NCBI GenBank assembly: GCA_900557675.1
Contig: USTO01000020.1
Span: 1-11,057, forward strand
Direction of reading: 5' to 3'
DNA from: an uncultured Mollicutes bacterium
Lineage (GTDB): Bacteria > Bacillota_I > Bacilli_A > RF39 > UBA660
DNA: 11,057 nt
The notes beneath the pieces are model-generated. The model did no database searches. It saw only the letters and a program-made list of their open reading frames with translations, and had not been told where the DNA came from. Every line of letters begins with the position of its first letter. Position 1 is the stretch's first letter. Position numbers and translations under genes: made by a program. Positions 1 through 7,726 of this stretch are shown here, one piece after another.

Positions 1-35
1 GGGGAATTTTTCTTTTTTTTGGTAATAATAATAAT

Positions 36-44
36 AGGAGGTGA
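36..44 (+). promoter_or_regulatory. Ribosome binding site that sets the start of the first small gene
   Basis: The sequence AGGAGGTGA is a near-perfect anti-16S match and lies 8 nt (from AGGAGG) before the ATG at 50. A GTG at 41 is in the same frame but sits inside this site, so it cannot be the start; the ATG at 50 is chosen. Confidence 0.8.
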
Positions 45-49
45 GGGAA

Positions 50-250
50 ATGTCGTTTTGTGATTTGATAATGGAAGCTATTACTCATAACAAAGAATTA
101 GCACTTAATATTTATTTTGGAATAATGGGAGATGAGATTAATGAAAAAAGTGCTAGTGAAATGGATATGAAATTGTTTAATGTTGTTTCTAATTCAGAAA
201 AGATTGTGATGATGTATAAGTTCAAACTTTTATGTATCTCACTAAAATAG
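50..250 (+). CDS. Small protein of unknown function (66 aa)
   Basis: I do not recognise this protein. It has 66 residues, begins MSFCDLIMEA and ends with TAG. The first half is mildly amphipathic (around LALNIYFGIMGDEI), the middle is acidic and polar (INEKSASEMDMK), and the C terminus is basic-hydrophobic with a Cys at 62 (KFKLLCISLK). No hydrophobic stretch is long enough for a convincing membrane span, so a holin role is not supported despite the adjacent amidase. Coding is supported by a very strong Shine-Dalgarno at proper spacing and by the gene ending 15 nt before the amidase start, which suggests co-transcription. Its own promoter is not visible because only about 35 nt of upstream sequence are in the window. 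It could be a regulator or small accessory protein; function is unassigned. Confidence 0.6.
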   Translation: MSFCDLIMEAITHNKELALNIYFGIMGDEINEKSASEMDMKLFNVVSNSEKIVMMYKFKLLCISLK

Positions 251-265
251 TAAAGGAGGTTTTAA

Positions 266-1729
266 ATGAAAAGAATAATTGGTATTTTAACAGTATGTTT
301 TTGTCTATTTATTATAAATGGACAAGTTGTTTCTGCAAGTATAAATAATGTTAATTTATTTATGGTTAAAGAGAATAATGGGGCTTCTGTTAGTTATAAT
401 GGAATTTTATTTGCCATTTATGATAAAACGGGAAGGGAAGTGTACAAGGGAAAAACGGATAATGAGGGAAAGATTAGTGTTAATATTCCTGTAGGATCTT
501 ACACATTAAAGCAGTTAGATGGGGACGATAATGTGGAAAGGTTATCTGATTATGATTTTGTTGTAACAGAGGGGGATATGGTGTACAGGGTATTTGGCTT
601 TAAAGCGGGGAAGGGGGAAACTCCGTCTCTTGATGAGGGTAGTAAGGTGGATACTTCTGTTAGTGATGTTCCTAGTGATAGTGGGAATAATGCTAGTGTT
701 TCGGAAGTTAATACGCCTAATAATAGTGATAATAGTATCAATAGTGGTAATAGTGAAAATACTGATAATGGCTCCGATAGGGCCAATGTTAAAGGGGAAA
801 TTGTAAAGGATTTTGTTCCGGCTTATGAGGGTAATTACACGCGGGGTAGGTATGGTCACCGAATTAAGTACATTACCATTCATCACATGGCGGGTCGGCT
901 CAGCAGTTATGATTGTGGACGAATTTTTCAGACGGTTGGGAGAGCGGGTTCGTCCCACTACGGGATTGGATATGATGGGCATATTAGTCAGTATGTGAGT
1001 GAGAGTGATACGGCTTGGACTAATTCGAACTGGCTCAGTAATTTGGAGAGTGTTACGATTGAGGTTAGTGACAATGATATGAGTTGGTACGTTAATGATG
1101 AGACGTTAAATAGTTTGATTGTTTTGGTTGCAGACATTGCGAGGAGGAATAATCTTGGTATCTTAGTTAAGGGGGAAAATGTCACTTGGCACAGTATGTT
1201 TGCAAGTACTGATTGTCCTGGGTGGTATTTGCTAGAAAAAATGGACTATATAATTGCAGAGGCTAATAGGATTAATGCGGGCTATACGGGGTATGATTAT
1301 TTATATAGTGCTGGTAGTGATACTAGTGGTGATGTTACATATCAGGCTTATACTTCTTACTGGCTTCCAGCAGTAAGTAAAAGTGATAATTCTTTTAATG
1401 GCTATGCTGGTATTTATAATGATGTTATTACGGGTTTTAGATGCAGAAGTAACAAGAGTGAACTTATATATGAGGCTCACGGTCTTAATCGGGGGTGGTA
1501 TGGATCTGTTAGTAGTAAGGATTATTTTTTACAAGGTGGTAATTCTTATGCAGGTATATATGGACAAGCTATTGATTTGATTAGAATTAAAGCTGTTAAT
1601 GGTAGTGTTACTTATAGGGTTAAGACAAGGGAGGATGGCTGGCTTTCGTGGATAACTAAGTTTAGTGATAGTTATGATGGTTATGCTGGTATAGTTGGTC
1701 ATGCTATTATTGGTATTCAAATTAAATAA
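266..1729 (+). CDS. Secreted N-acetylmuramoyl-L-alanine amidase (Amidase_2) with SpaA/Cna-B-like N-terminal domain and C-terminal YAGI repeats
   Basis: This is a predicted zinc hydrolase that cleaves the amide bond between N-acetylmuramic acid and L-alanine in peptidoglycan, acting outside the cell. Residues 1-24 form a signal peptide (MKRI, hydrophobic core, probable cut after VSA). Residues 27-115 resemble a SpaA/Cna-B prealbumin-like domain (FAIYDKTG, KTDNEGKISV, IPVGSYTLKQ). Residues 116-176 are a Ser/Asn/Asp-rich linker. Residues 177-335 are the Amidase_2 core: candidate zinc ligands H206 (ITIHHMAG), H309 (TWHS) and C317 (TDCPGW), the substrate-side HYGIGYDG segment at 231-238, and E266 in the VTIEV strand. 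Residues 357-487 hold three repeats, probably cell-wall binding. The start has AAAGGAGG 6 nt upstream. The core is much richer in GC than the neighbouring genes. A phage endolysin origin is possible, but the signal peptide and SpaA-like domain favour a host autolysin or surface enzyme. Confidence 0.9.
   Translation: MKRIIGILTVCFCLFIINGQVVSASINNVNLFMVKENNGASVSYNGILFAIYDKTGREVYKGKTDNEGKISVNIPVGSYTLKQLDGDDNVERLSDYDFVVTEGDMVYRVFGFKAGKGETPSLDEGSKVDTSVSDVPSDSGNNASVSEVNTPNNSDNSINSGNSENTDNGSDRANVKGEIVKDFVPAYEGNYTRGRYGHRIKYITIHHMAGRLSSYDCGRIFQTVGRAGSSHYGIGYDGHISQYVSESDTAWTNSNWLSNLESVTIEVSDNDMSWYVNDETLNSLIVLVADIARRNNLGILVKGENVTWHSMFASTDCPGWYLLEKMDYIIAEANRINAGYTGYDYLYSAGSDTSGDVTYQAYTSYWLPAVSKSDNSFNGYAGIYNDVITGFRCRSNKSELIYEAHGLNRGWYGSVSSKDYFLQGGNSYAGIYGQAIDLIRIKAVNGSVTYRVKTREDGWLSWITKFSDSYDGYAGIVGHAIIGIQIK
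1334..1726 (+). repeat. Three tandem ~45-residue 'YAGI' repeats at the amidase C terminus
   Basis: Three units start near residues 357, 400 and 446. Each carries a Y-x-(A/V) strand, a tryptophan motif (YWLPAV, GWYGSV, GWLSWI), and a YAGI motif (Y380, Y428, Y473) followed by an I-x-x-I/F-x-x strand ending in a basic residue. The YAGI motifs are 48 and 45 residues apart. The layout recalls Trp-containing wall-binding repeats of clostridial type (ChW-like), but the motif is not the classical one. Cell-wall binding is inferred from position after a catalytic domain. The first unit is the most divergent (GFRCRS in place of IRIKA/IQIK). Confidence 0.65.
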
Positions 1730-1775
1730 TTGTAATTGGTGATGCTTAATCTAAGCCCTTGGGTAGTGTCTTTTA

Positions 1776-1794
1776 TAAAAAAATTGTTTTTTTA
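1776..1794 (+). terminator. Weak A/T-only hairpin after the amidase gene
   Basis: An eight-base inverted repeat, TAAAAAAA-TTG-TTTTTTTA, lies 47 nt after the amidase stop. The right arm would double as the U tract. The stem has no G-C pair and a 3-nt loop, so it is a poor intrinsic terminator; it is the only candidate between the amidase and the next promoter. It could simply be an A-tract/T-tract UP-like element. Confidence 0.25.
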
Positions 1795-1831
1795 GAAGTT
1801 AATTGTTAGCTTGCAAATTTTGATTTAGTTC

Positions 1832-1861
1832 TTGACTAAGTTATATAAATAATGGTATAAT
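1832..1861 (+). promoter_or_regulatory. Sigma-A-type promoter with extended -10 for the giant-protein operon
   Basis: TTGACT (1832-1837) and a perfect TATAAT (1856-1861) are separated by 18 nt, with a TG at 1853-1854 giving an extended -10. Transcription would start near 1868, leaving a leader of about 30 nt before the ATG at 1900. A short inverted repeat, TTAGT-TCTTG-ACTAA (1825-1839), covers the -35 box. This makes 1900-9949 an independent transcription unit. Confidence 0.75.
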
Positions 1862-1899
1862 TTCTTTAGAATAGAGATTGTAAGGAAGAGTGATTTTTT

Positions 1900-4800
1900 A
1901 TGAGAAAGATGCTTGATAAGAAGTTTCTAATTATTGTGTCAAGTACTTTAATAGTACTTATATTACTTGCTTTGGGTTCATTTACGTTTTTTAAGGATAG
2001 GGAGGCTGTTTTTCAGAATGAGGGTTATATTTTAGATAATCTTAGTAGTGAAAATTCTAGATATTATTTTGATGACAATACTACTTATAAGAAAAATTTA
2101 TCTTCTAATATTGTCTTTAAGGATGTAGATCAGACAGATGTAGAGGTTAGTGAGGATAGTTTTGTTCACTATACTAATGGGGATATTGGTTTTCTTAAAA
2201 ATGGTGCTTTAGTGGACCTTGGTACGATTAGTAAGAGTACAATTAATTTTTACAATATTGGTAAGGGTAGTATTCTTAATTATAGGAATAGGGGATACTA
2301 TGTAAAAACTGCAAGTGGTAATGTTACGTTTGATAACTTTATGGGCCGTATTAGTGATAATAAGTATATTATTGCTGGTAAGGATATTAGGCTAAAGGCT
2401 AGCTCTAGTGATACTATTTCTAATGGGGATTATTTTGAGATTGTCTTTAATGAAAAGGGTATTGTAAACATAGAAAATCAGGAAGTTAAATATCAGTTAG
2501 TTGCTGAGGGATCTTATATTTATGTTGGTGATTTGGTTATTGATTTGGGTAATAAGAGTATTATGAGTGGAGACAAAGTGGTTATGTCTATTAGTGCTAT
2601 TACTATTGATGGTAATGAGAATATTGATATTGTTTCTGATGATAAGTATAAAGATGATAAGGATAGTAAGGGAGACAATGATTCTAAGGATGATACTAAG
2701 AAACCTGATGATAATAAGGGAACGAGTGGTAATGGAACGGGAACTGGTGATGGTAACGGTAACGGTACTACTGATGATGGTAAAAAGGATGATGGTAATG
2801 GTGGTGGTAGTGGAGATAATAATGGTAACAGTGATACTCCAAGTGACATTATAAATAGTACAGAGGTTTCTCTTGTTAAGGCTGATGTTGGTGCTAGTAG
2901 TATTGGTCTTACTCTTAATGTTAATAGTAAGAATGAGGATGCTGTATATAATTTGTATATGACTAATGTTAGTACTGGTAAGAGGGTTTATAGTACAACT
3001 TTTATTGGTAATGGTGAAAGGGTAATTCCTACTAAATATTCGTTAACTCCTGATACTAATTATTTGATTACAGTAGAAGTAAGTGGTACTAGTGTATTCC
3101 AAACAATGCTTAAGACTAAGGATATGGGTGTAGTCGCTGAAAAAATGTATGCTACCAGCGATAGCTTAACTTACAATATTAAAATTGATAAAAATTCTAG
3201 TGTTAATAGTGTAGTTATGAATTTGTATAAGTATGATAGTAAGAAGGATGAGTATGTTCTTCAAAAGGATGCAAGTGGTAATAATCTTAGTGCAGTTGTT
3301 TCTAAGGATAGTGCTATTGGTGGTTATAGTCATACATTTAATGGTCTTACTTCGGATACAACTTATTATATGATAGTAGAAAATTTCAATGTTAATAATA
3401 TTGAGTATAGCGGGGTATATAATATTTCCTTAAAAAATAAGACTTTAAAGAAGGATATTTCTAATAATATTATTCCTAAAGTTGCTGTTAATAGTAGAAA
3501 GAATACTTTTACTCTTTCTTTAGATGGTATTGAAGATGCTGAGAAGAGTATATCTAGTTATACTTATTATATATACGATGCTGAGGATATTAGGAATAAT
3601 AATCCTGATAAGAAGCCTGTTATTGATCCTATTGTTAGAACTAATGCGGGTAATATTACTTTGGAAGTAGAACCAGCGGGGACAACGGAACATGATCCTA
3701 ATAAACTGGAAAATGGTAAGAACTATGTGTATAATGTTTTAATTGAATATTATGATAATGAGAAGTATGGAGAGTTCTTGACTGTTAATAGTGATGAATT
3801 TTGGGTTAGTGGTAAACCTAGTATTTCCTTAACACAGGATATGGATAATTCTACTTATGATAGTGTAGTTGCTGATATTGATTTGATTGATAATAGTTGT
3901 ACAGTTCCTTTTAGTGGTAGAGAATGTTACAATGAAGCTAATGAAATTAGAGTAGTTGTAACGGATAGAACGGGAGCAGCTGTATTTAATGATGTTGCTA
4001 CATTTGAAAAGGTAGCAGGTAATGACAAGATACTTAGATATAGACTTAATGTTCCTAATTTAACAGCAGGTAGTACTTATAAGGTTGAGGTTACTGCTAA
4101 TAAGGTTGATATGAGAGATGGCACTATATATGCTCCTTATACTTTTACATTTGAAGATGGTAGAAGTACACTAGAAACAAAAAAATTATCAGAACTTTCT
4201 CCGGTATTTAAGGATATGGGTAGTAATACAGACCATGTTGTTAATACTAATGTTAAGTTAGTTGCTCCTGAGGTAGAGGGAGAGAAGGACGAGGTTAATG
4301 CTGAATATACTGCTAATGCTTTAAAAAGTATGGTTCTTAAGATATATCAGGGTTCTGTTGCTGGTAATTTAGATGAGGGTAAACTTCTTGGTGAAAGGGT
4401 ATTTACTAATAATGATTTTAATTTAAAAGAGACTTTGTATGGTGATAATGCTAAGGGATATACGATTACAACTGATGGTACGTTTGATCTTAGTTATGAG
4501 TATTTGAAGGCTAATGACTTACTTAGTAAGCAATATACGATTGTTATTTATACTTATTATGAGGATGTTAGTGGTTATGCAGATCATCTAAGTGCTAAGG
4601 AGATTAGACTTACTTATAATGAGACGGTTTATAATGTTAATCCGCAATTATTTATGACAGAAATTACAGACCCTATTTCTAGTTATGTTAAGAGAACTAA
4701 TAGTGAAACGGGCAGAATGTTTAGTGATGTTGAGGGTAATACTGTGGTTGGTTTTATGGTTAGTTCTAGATTTCATAGACTTGGGTTAGAAGCTAATGGT

Positions 4801-7725
4801 CAAAATCCTACGGGAGCTACATATTATGTTTATAAGCTTGGTAGTGATGGCTCTTTAAGTAAGGTTGACTTCTATATTAAGGAAGATAATAAGTTAAAGA
4901 AAATTGATAAGAATACTGGTATTAAGTTTAGTAATTTACCTAATGCTGATAGTGATGGTAATGTTACATTAACTAGTGAGATTTATATGGATAAGGGTAC
5001 TGATAGTAATACTGTGGATGATTTAATGAGGAGAGGTAATACATATTTTATCTCTTGTGAAGTGGATATTAATGGTTCTAATACTTCATATCCTTATAAT
5101 AGTAGTGGTGGTAATAAGCCTTATTCTGGTATGTATGGTATTTTTACAGAGATTAATCCTGTAGATAGTAGTAAACAAAATCCTATTATTCAAATGTATG
5201 CTGATAGTTCTGATAAGAATAGTATTACTTATAATTATAATATTAAGGACATTGATAACGCTATTTTTGATAATAGTATTAATTATGTTATTAATGGTGG
5301 AGAAAGTAAGAGTTTAAAACTTACTGATAACCCTAATTATATGCAAAATAAGGATTATTATAAGTTTAAGGGTAGTTATAAAGTTAGTGGTCTTAGTAAT
5401 AATGATAACTATAATATTTATTTAAATGAGGAACTTGTTAAGTATACTGAAAGTAGTTTAGATACACTTCTTGAAACTAGTTTTGATGGTTACTATGATA
5501 TTAGTGATTATAATAATATGTTCTCTATTATTAATAGAAGTGATAATAGGGTTAAGATTAAGGTTCTTCTTGATGAAGAGATGATGAAGAGAATATTATC
5601 TTATAGAATACTTTTAGAAGACAGTCAAAAGAATAAGATTGAATTATTCCCTGATACATTAGAGAGTTGTGGCGAAGATGATAGTGATGATATTAATAGA
5701 TGTATTAATATTGATTATACGGATTTAAAGAAGGCTGGTATGCAAACTACGGATACTAGTAATCCTAATATGATTAAAACTAGTCTTTATGGTTACTATG
5801 ATACTGGTATAATTAAATGGGTAGATAATGCCTCTGATGGAGAATTTTATATTTTCCAAGATAATAATACTACGAATGAGAAGGGTAATTATATTGTATT
5901 TTCTGACCTAGGAGTTATTTCTAAATTTAATAATAGTGCTGGTTCAAGGACAAGTATAAAAACTCATTATACATATAATAGAGATACTTCTAAAAAGGAA
6001 CTTTCTATTACTAATAGGTATGGTGGTTATAATATAAGTGGTAATACTAAACTTCAATATGGTATATATGCTGATGGTATTAGGTTTATTCGTTCAGAAT
6101 ATAATAAGATTGGGGTTCTAAACTCTAAGCTTGTTAAAGAGGGCAAAGTAACTACGGATAATAATAAATTTAGTTTTAGTAGTATTACACCAAAGATATC
6201 GAAAGATAAAACGGGAGAGAAAAAACTTATTAATGGTGTAATTGTTCCAATGACTATTACTGGTTTTGATGAAACTTCATTTAAAAAGGAAGATGATAAA
6301 TTCTATTTCTATATAGATGTATGGAATAGTAAAGAAGATGCTATGGAATATGCTTCTAATTGGGAAAATGTTCCTAGTATAGAAAAGGATACTAAGGTTC
6401 TTAGAACGGTTAAATATGAGTATAATCCTGAGGGTGGTAATAAGTTTAATGTTCTAGTTGATGGACTTGATGCTACTACGACTTATTACTTTACAGTTAG
6501 TGCTTATATGAAGAATGGTAAATATACACAGTTCTTTGATGGAAGTAAAGAAGATAGTTATGAAACAGAAGTTTACTCATTTACAACGGGAGGAACGTCT
6601 TTGTATCAAAACTTAAAGACAGGTTATACTTCAAGTAGTGAAGATGATACTTATGGTGATAGGACATTAAATTCAGTTATTTCCTTAACAGCTAGTGCAG
6701 AAGAACTTAATTTCTATTTAAAATATGTTGTTTGTGATAGTGAAAGTGAAGTATGTGATTTAGATAATCATTTAGAAAATATGATGGGAGTTATAAATAA
6801 AGAGGATATGGATACTTCTTTAAAGAGTAGTATAGCTCTTCCGAAGGATTTTGTATATGGTAAAAATTATATTTACAAACTTTATGCTATATATGATAAG
6901 AAAAATCAAAATGGTGATGTTACAGGAGAAGGTAAATATTTACTTAATCCGTATAATACAACAATGCAAATTGAAGCTTTAAATGAACCTTCATTTGTAA
7001 TGACAAGAAAGGCTAGTATTGATAGTGAAAATGGTTATGTTATTGATATTGGTGTTAATGTTAAGGATATTGATAGAACAATAATTGGTAAAGAGTTTAC
7101 TATGAAAATATCTGGTCCTAAGGATCTTGCTCCTATAATGCAGATTAAAGATGAGAATAATAAATGGGTAGATGCTCCTAGTGATTATAAATTTAAAGTA
7201 ATTGATGATATAATCGAAGTTAGATATAGAAATCTTAAAGAAAATACGCAATATGAAATAACGGCTAGTGCAGATAGTTACAGGAATAATAATGGAACTG
7301 AGAGTCCCGAAGAAACTATTACAAGAACTTATGCGGTATTTTCAACTAATAGTTATGGTGTAGCATTAGGTAGTCCAACTATGTCAGCAACACCAAACAG
7401 TTTTGTTGCTACTTTCCTTGGTGGTTCTAGTTTTGACAAGATAGAAGAAGTTACATATAAATTTGGTATATGGGGTAACTCAGAGGTTGGAACAATAGAT
7501 GGAACTTATTTAACAAGTGAAAAACCGTTTGTTGCAACTCTTGATGATGAGTCTACATTTAGATATGTATTTAATCCACCTGAAATCTTAGAAAATCCTG
7601 CTTTCTCTAAAAATGGTGCTTTACTTGAAAAAGCTTATACAGTTAAACTAAGTTTTAAAGTAGGTAGTAATGTAATAAATCTTGATGAAATGAACTTTGT
7701 TTATAGTAAAGAGGAGGAGAAATAA
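1900..7725 (+). CDS. Giant membrane-anchored multi-domain surface protein (1941 aa) with FN3/Ig-like modules
   Basis: This is an extracellular protein tethered by one N-terminal membrane segment. Residues 1-8 are basic (MRKMLDKK) and 9-31 are the hydrophobic span, which implies N-in/C-out topology. Residues 35-246 form a beta-rich ectodomain shared with the next gene product. Residues 247-317 are an Asp/Lys then Gly/Asn-rich spacer. From 318 to the end I count about twelve beta-sandwich-like modules, with approximate starts at 318, 409, 520, 639, 761, 914, 1094, 1206, 1421, 1567, 1694 and 1821. Fibronectin-III-style turns are visible (LTPDTNYLITV at 382, LTSDTTYYMIV at 483, LTAGSTYKVEV at 721, LDATTTYYFTV at 1523, LKENTQYEITA at 1779). 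There is no LPXTG signal, C-terminal membrane span or recognised enzyme motif. Six of seven cysteines fall in three close pairs. The ATG at 1900 has only a weak upstream AAGGAAGAG; an in-frame ATG at 1909 is the alternative. An adhesin or structural role is inferred. Confidence 0.88.
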   Translation: MRKMLDKKFLIIVSSTLIVLILLALGSFTFFKDREAVFQNEGYILDNLSSENSRYYFDDNTTYKKNLSSNIVFKDVDQTDVEVSEDSFVHYTNGDIGFLKNGALVDLGTISKSTINFYNIGKGSILNYRNRGYYVKTASGNVTFDNFMGRISDNKYIIAGKDIRLKASSSDTISNGDYFEIVFNEKGIVNIENQEVKYQLVAEGSYIYVGDLVIDLGNKSIMSGDKVVMSISAITIDGNENIDIVSDDKYKDDKDSKGDNDSKDDTKKPDDNKGTSGNGTGTGDGNGNGTTDDGKKDDGNGGGSGDNNGNSDTPSDIINSTEVSLVKADVGASSIGLTLNVNSKNEDAVYNLYMTNVSTGKRVYSTTFIGNGERVIPTKYSLTPDTNYLITVEVSGTSVFQTMLKTKDMGVVAEKMYATSDSLTYNIKIDKNSSVNSVVMNLYKYDSKKDEYVLQKDASGNNLSAVVSKDSAIGGYSHTFNGLTSDTTYYMIVENFNVNNIEYSGVYNISLKNKTLKKDISNNIIPKVAVNSRKNTFTLSLDGIEDAEKSISSYTYYIYDAEDIRNNNPDKKPVIDPIVRTNAGNITLEVEPAGTTEHDPNKLENGKNYVYNVLIEYYDNEKYGEFLTVNSDEFWVSGKPSISLTQDMDNSTYDSVVADIDLIDNSCTVPFSGRECYNEANEIRVVVTDRTGAAVFNDVATFEKVAGNDKILRYRLNVPNLTAGSTYKVEVTANKVDMRDGTIYAPYTFTFEDGRSTLETKKLSELSPVFKDMGSNTDHVVNTNVKLVAPEVEGEKDEVNAEYTANALKSMVLKIYQGSVAGNLDEGKLLGERVFTNNDFNLKETLYGDNAKGYTITTDGTFDLSYEYLKANDLLSKQYTIVIYTYYEDVSGYADHLSAKEIRLTYNETVYNVNPQLFMTEITDPISSYVKRTNSETGRMFSDVEGNTVVGFMVSSRFHRLGLEANGQNPTGATYYVYKLGSDGSLSKVDFYIKEDNKLKKIDKNTGIKFSNLPNADSDGNVTLTSEIYMDKGTDSNTVDDLMRRGNTYFISCEVDINGSNTSYPYNSSGGNKPYSGMYGIFTEINPVDSSKQNPIIQMYADSSDKNSITYNYNIKDIDNAIFDNSINYVINGGESKSLKLTDNPNYMQNKDYYKFKGSYKVSGLSNNDNYNIYLNEELVKYTESSLDTLLETSFDGYYDISDYNNMFSIINRSDNRVKIKVLLDEEMMKRILSYRILLEDSQKNKIELFPDTLESCGEDDSDDINRCINIDYTDLKKAGMQTTDTSNPNMIKTSLYGYYDTGIIKWVDNASDGEFYIFQDNNTTNEKGNYIVFSDLGVISKFNNSAGSRTSIKTHYTYNRDTSKKELSITNRYGGYNISGNTKLQYGIYADGIRFIRSEYNKIGVLNSKLVKEGKVTTDNNKFSFSSITPKISKDKTGEKKLINGVIVPMTITGFDETSFKKEDDKFYFYIDVWNSKEDAMEYASNWENVPSIEKDTKVLRTVKYEYNPEGGNKFNVLVDGLDATTTYYFTVSAYMKNGKYTQFFDGSKEDSYETEVYSFTTGGTSLYQNLKTGYTSSSEDDTYGDRTLNSVISLTASAEELNFYLKYVVCDSESEVCDLDNHLENMMGVINKEDMDTSLKSSIALPKDFVYGKNYIYKLYAIYDKKNQNGDVTGEGKYLLNPYNTTMQIEALNEPSFVMTRKASIDSENGYVIDIGVNVKDIDRTIIGKEFTMKISGPKDLAPIMQIKDENNKWVDAPSDYKFKVIDDIIEVRYRNLKENTQYEITASADSYRNNNGTESPEETITRTYAVFSTNSYGVALGSPTMSATPNSFVATFLGGSSFDKIEEVTYKFGIWGNSEVGTIDGTYLTSEKPFVATLDDESTFRYVFNPPEILENPAFSKNGALLEKAYTVKLSFKVGSNVINLDEMNFVYSKEEEK
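2641..2847 (+). repeat. Low-complexity Asp/Lys/Gly/Asn spacer in the giant gene
   Basis: About 70 residues consist almost only of D, K, G, N, T and S, coded by near-repeats of GATGAT, GGTAAT and GGTAACGGTAAC. It separates the membrane-proximal ectodomain from the modular stalk. It shares DDTKKP and KPDD motifs with the spacer of the next gene (GATGATACTAAGAAACC at 2689-2705 against GATGATACCAAGAAACC at 8570-8586, 16 of 17 bases). Confidence 0.8.
7711..7717 (+). promoter_or_regulatory. Ribosome binding site that sets the start of the second surface-protein gene
   Basis: GAGGAGG lies inside the last codons of the giant gene, 9 nt before the ATG at 7727. A longer frame opens with TTG at 7697 but has no ribosome site and would give a highly basic, poorly matching extension overlapping the upstream gene. 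The ATG at 7727 is therefore preferred. The gap between the stop at 7725 and this ATG is a single base, which suggests translational coupling. Confidence 0.8.
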
Positions 7726-7726
7726 T

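Noticed and set aside
1..35. T-rich start of the window (T8 at 13-20) and four TAA units at 23-34 as a terminator tail or phase-variable tract
   Set aside because: The sequence upstream is missing, so no stem can be seen and no promoter can be placed; the tract alone is not evidence.
542..982. Long antisense frames over the amidase (also 550-786 and 988-1185 on the minus strand, 594-806 and 813-998 on the plus strand)
   Set aside because: They are shadows of the amidase gene: low-complexity Ile/Thr/Leu-rich or Val/Met-rich translations, no ribosome binding sites, no coherent domain.
50..1729. Prophage lysis cassette (holin plus endolysin)
   Set aside because: The small protein has no membrane span, the amidase has its own signal peptide and a SpaA-like domain, and no phage structural genes are nearby.
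1751..1770. CTA-AG-CCC-TT-GGG-TAG as a terminator hairpin
   Set aside because: The CCC/GGG arms leave only a 2-nt loop, the outer pairs are interrupted, and no T tract follows directly.
2520..2854. Overlapping frames in the giant gene spacer (109 aa minus, 95 aa plus)
   Set aside because: These are products of the biased GGT/GAT repeats; the translations are runs of Leu/Pro/Ser or Met/Val/Leu.
7697..7726. TTG-initiated extension of the 493-aa protein
   Set aside because: There is no ribosome site before the TTG, it overlaps the giant gene by 29 nt, and GAGGAGG sits perfectly before the ATG at 7727.
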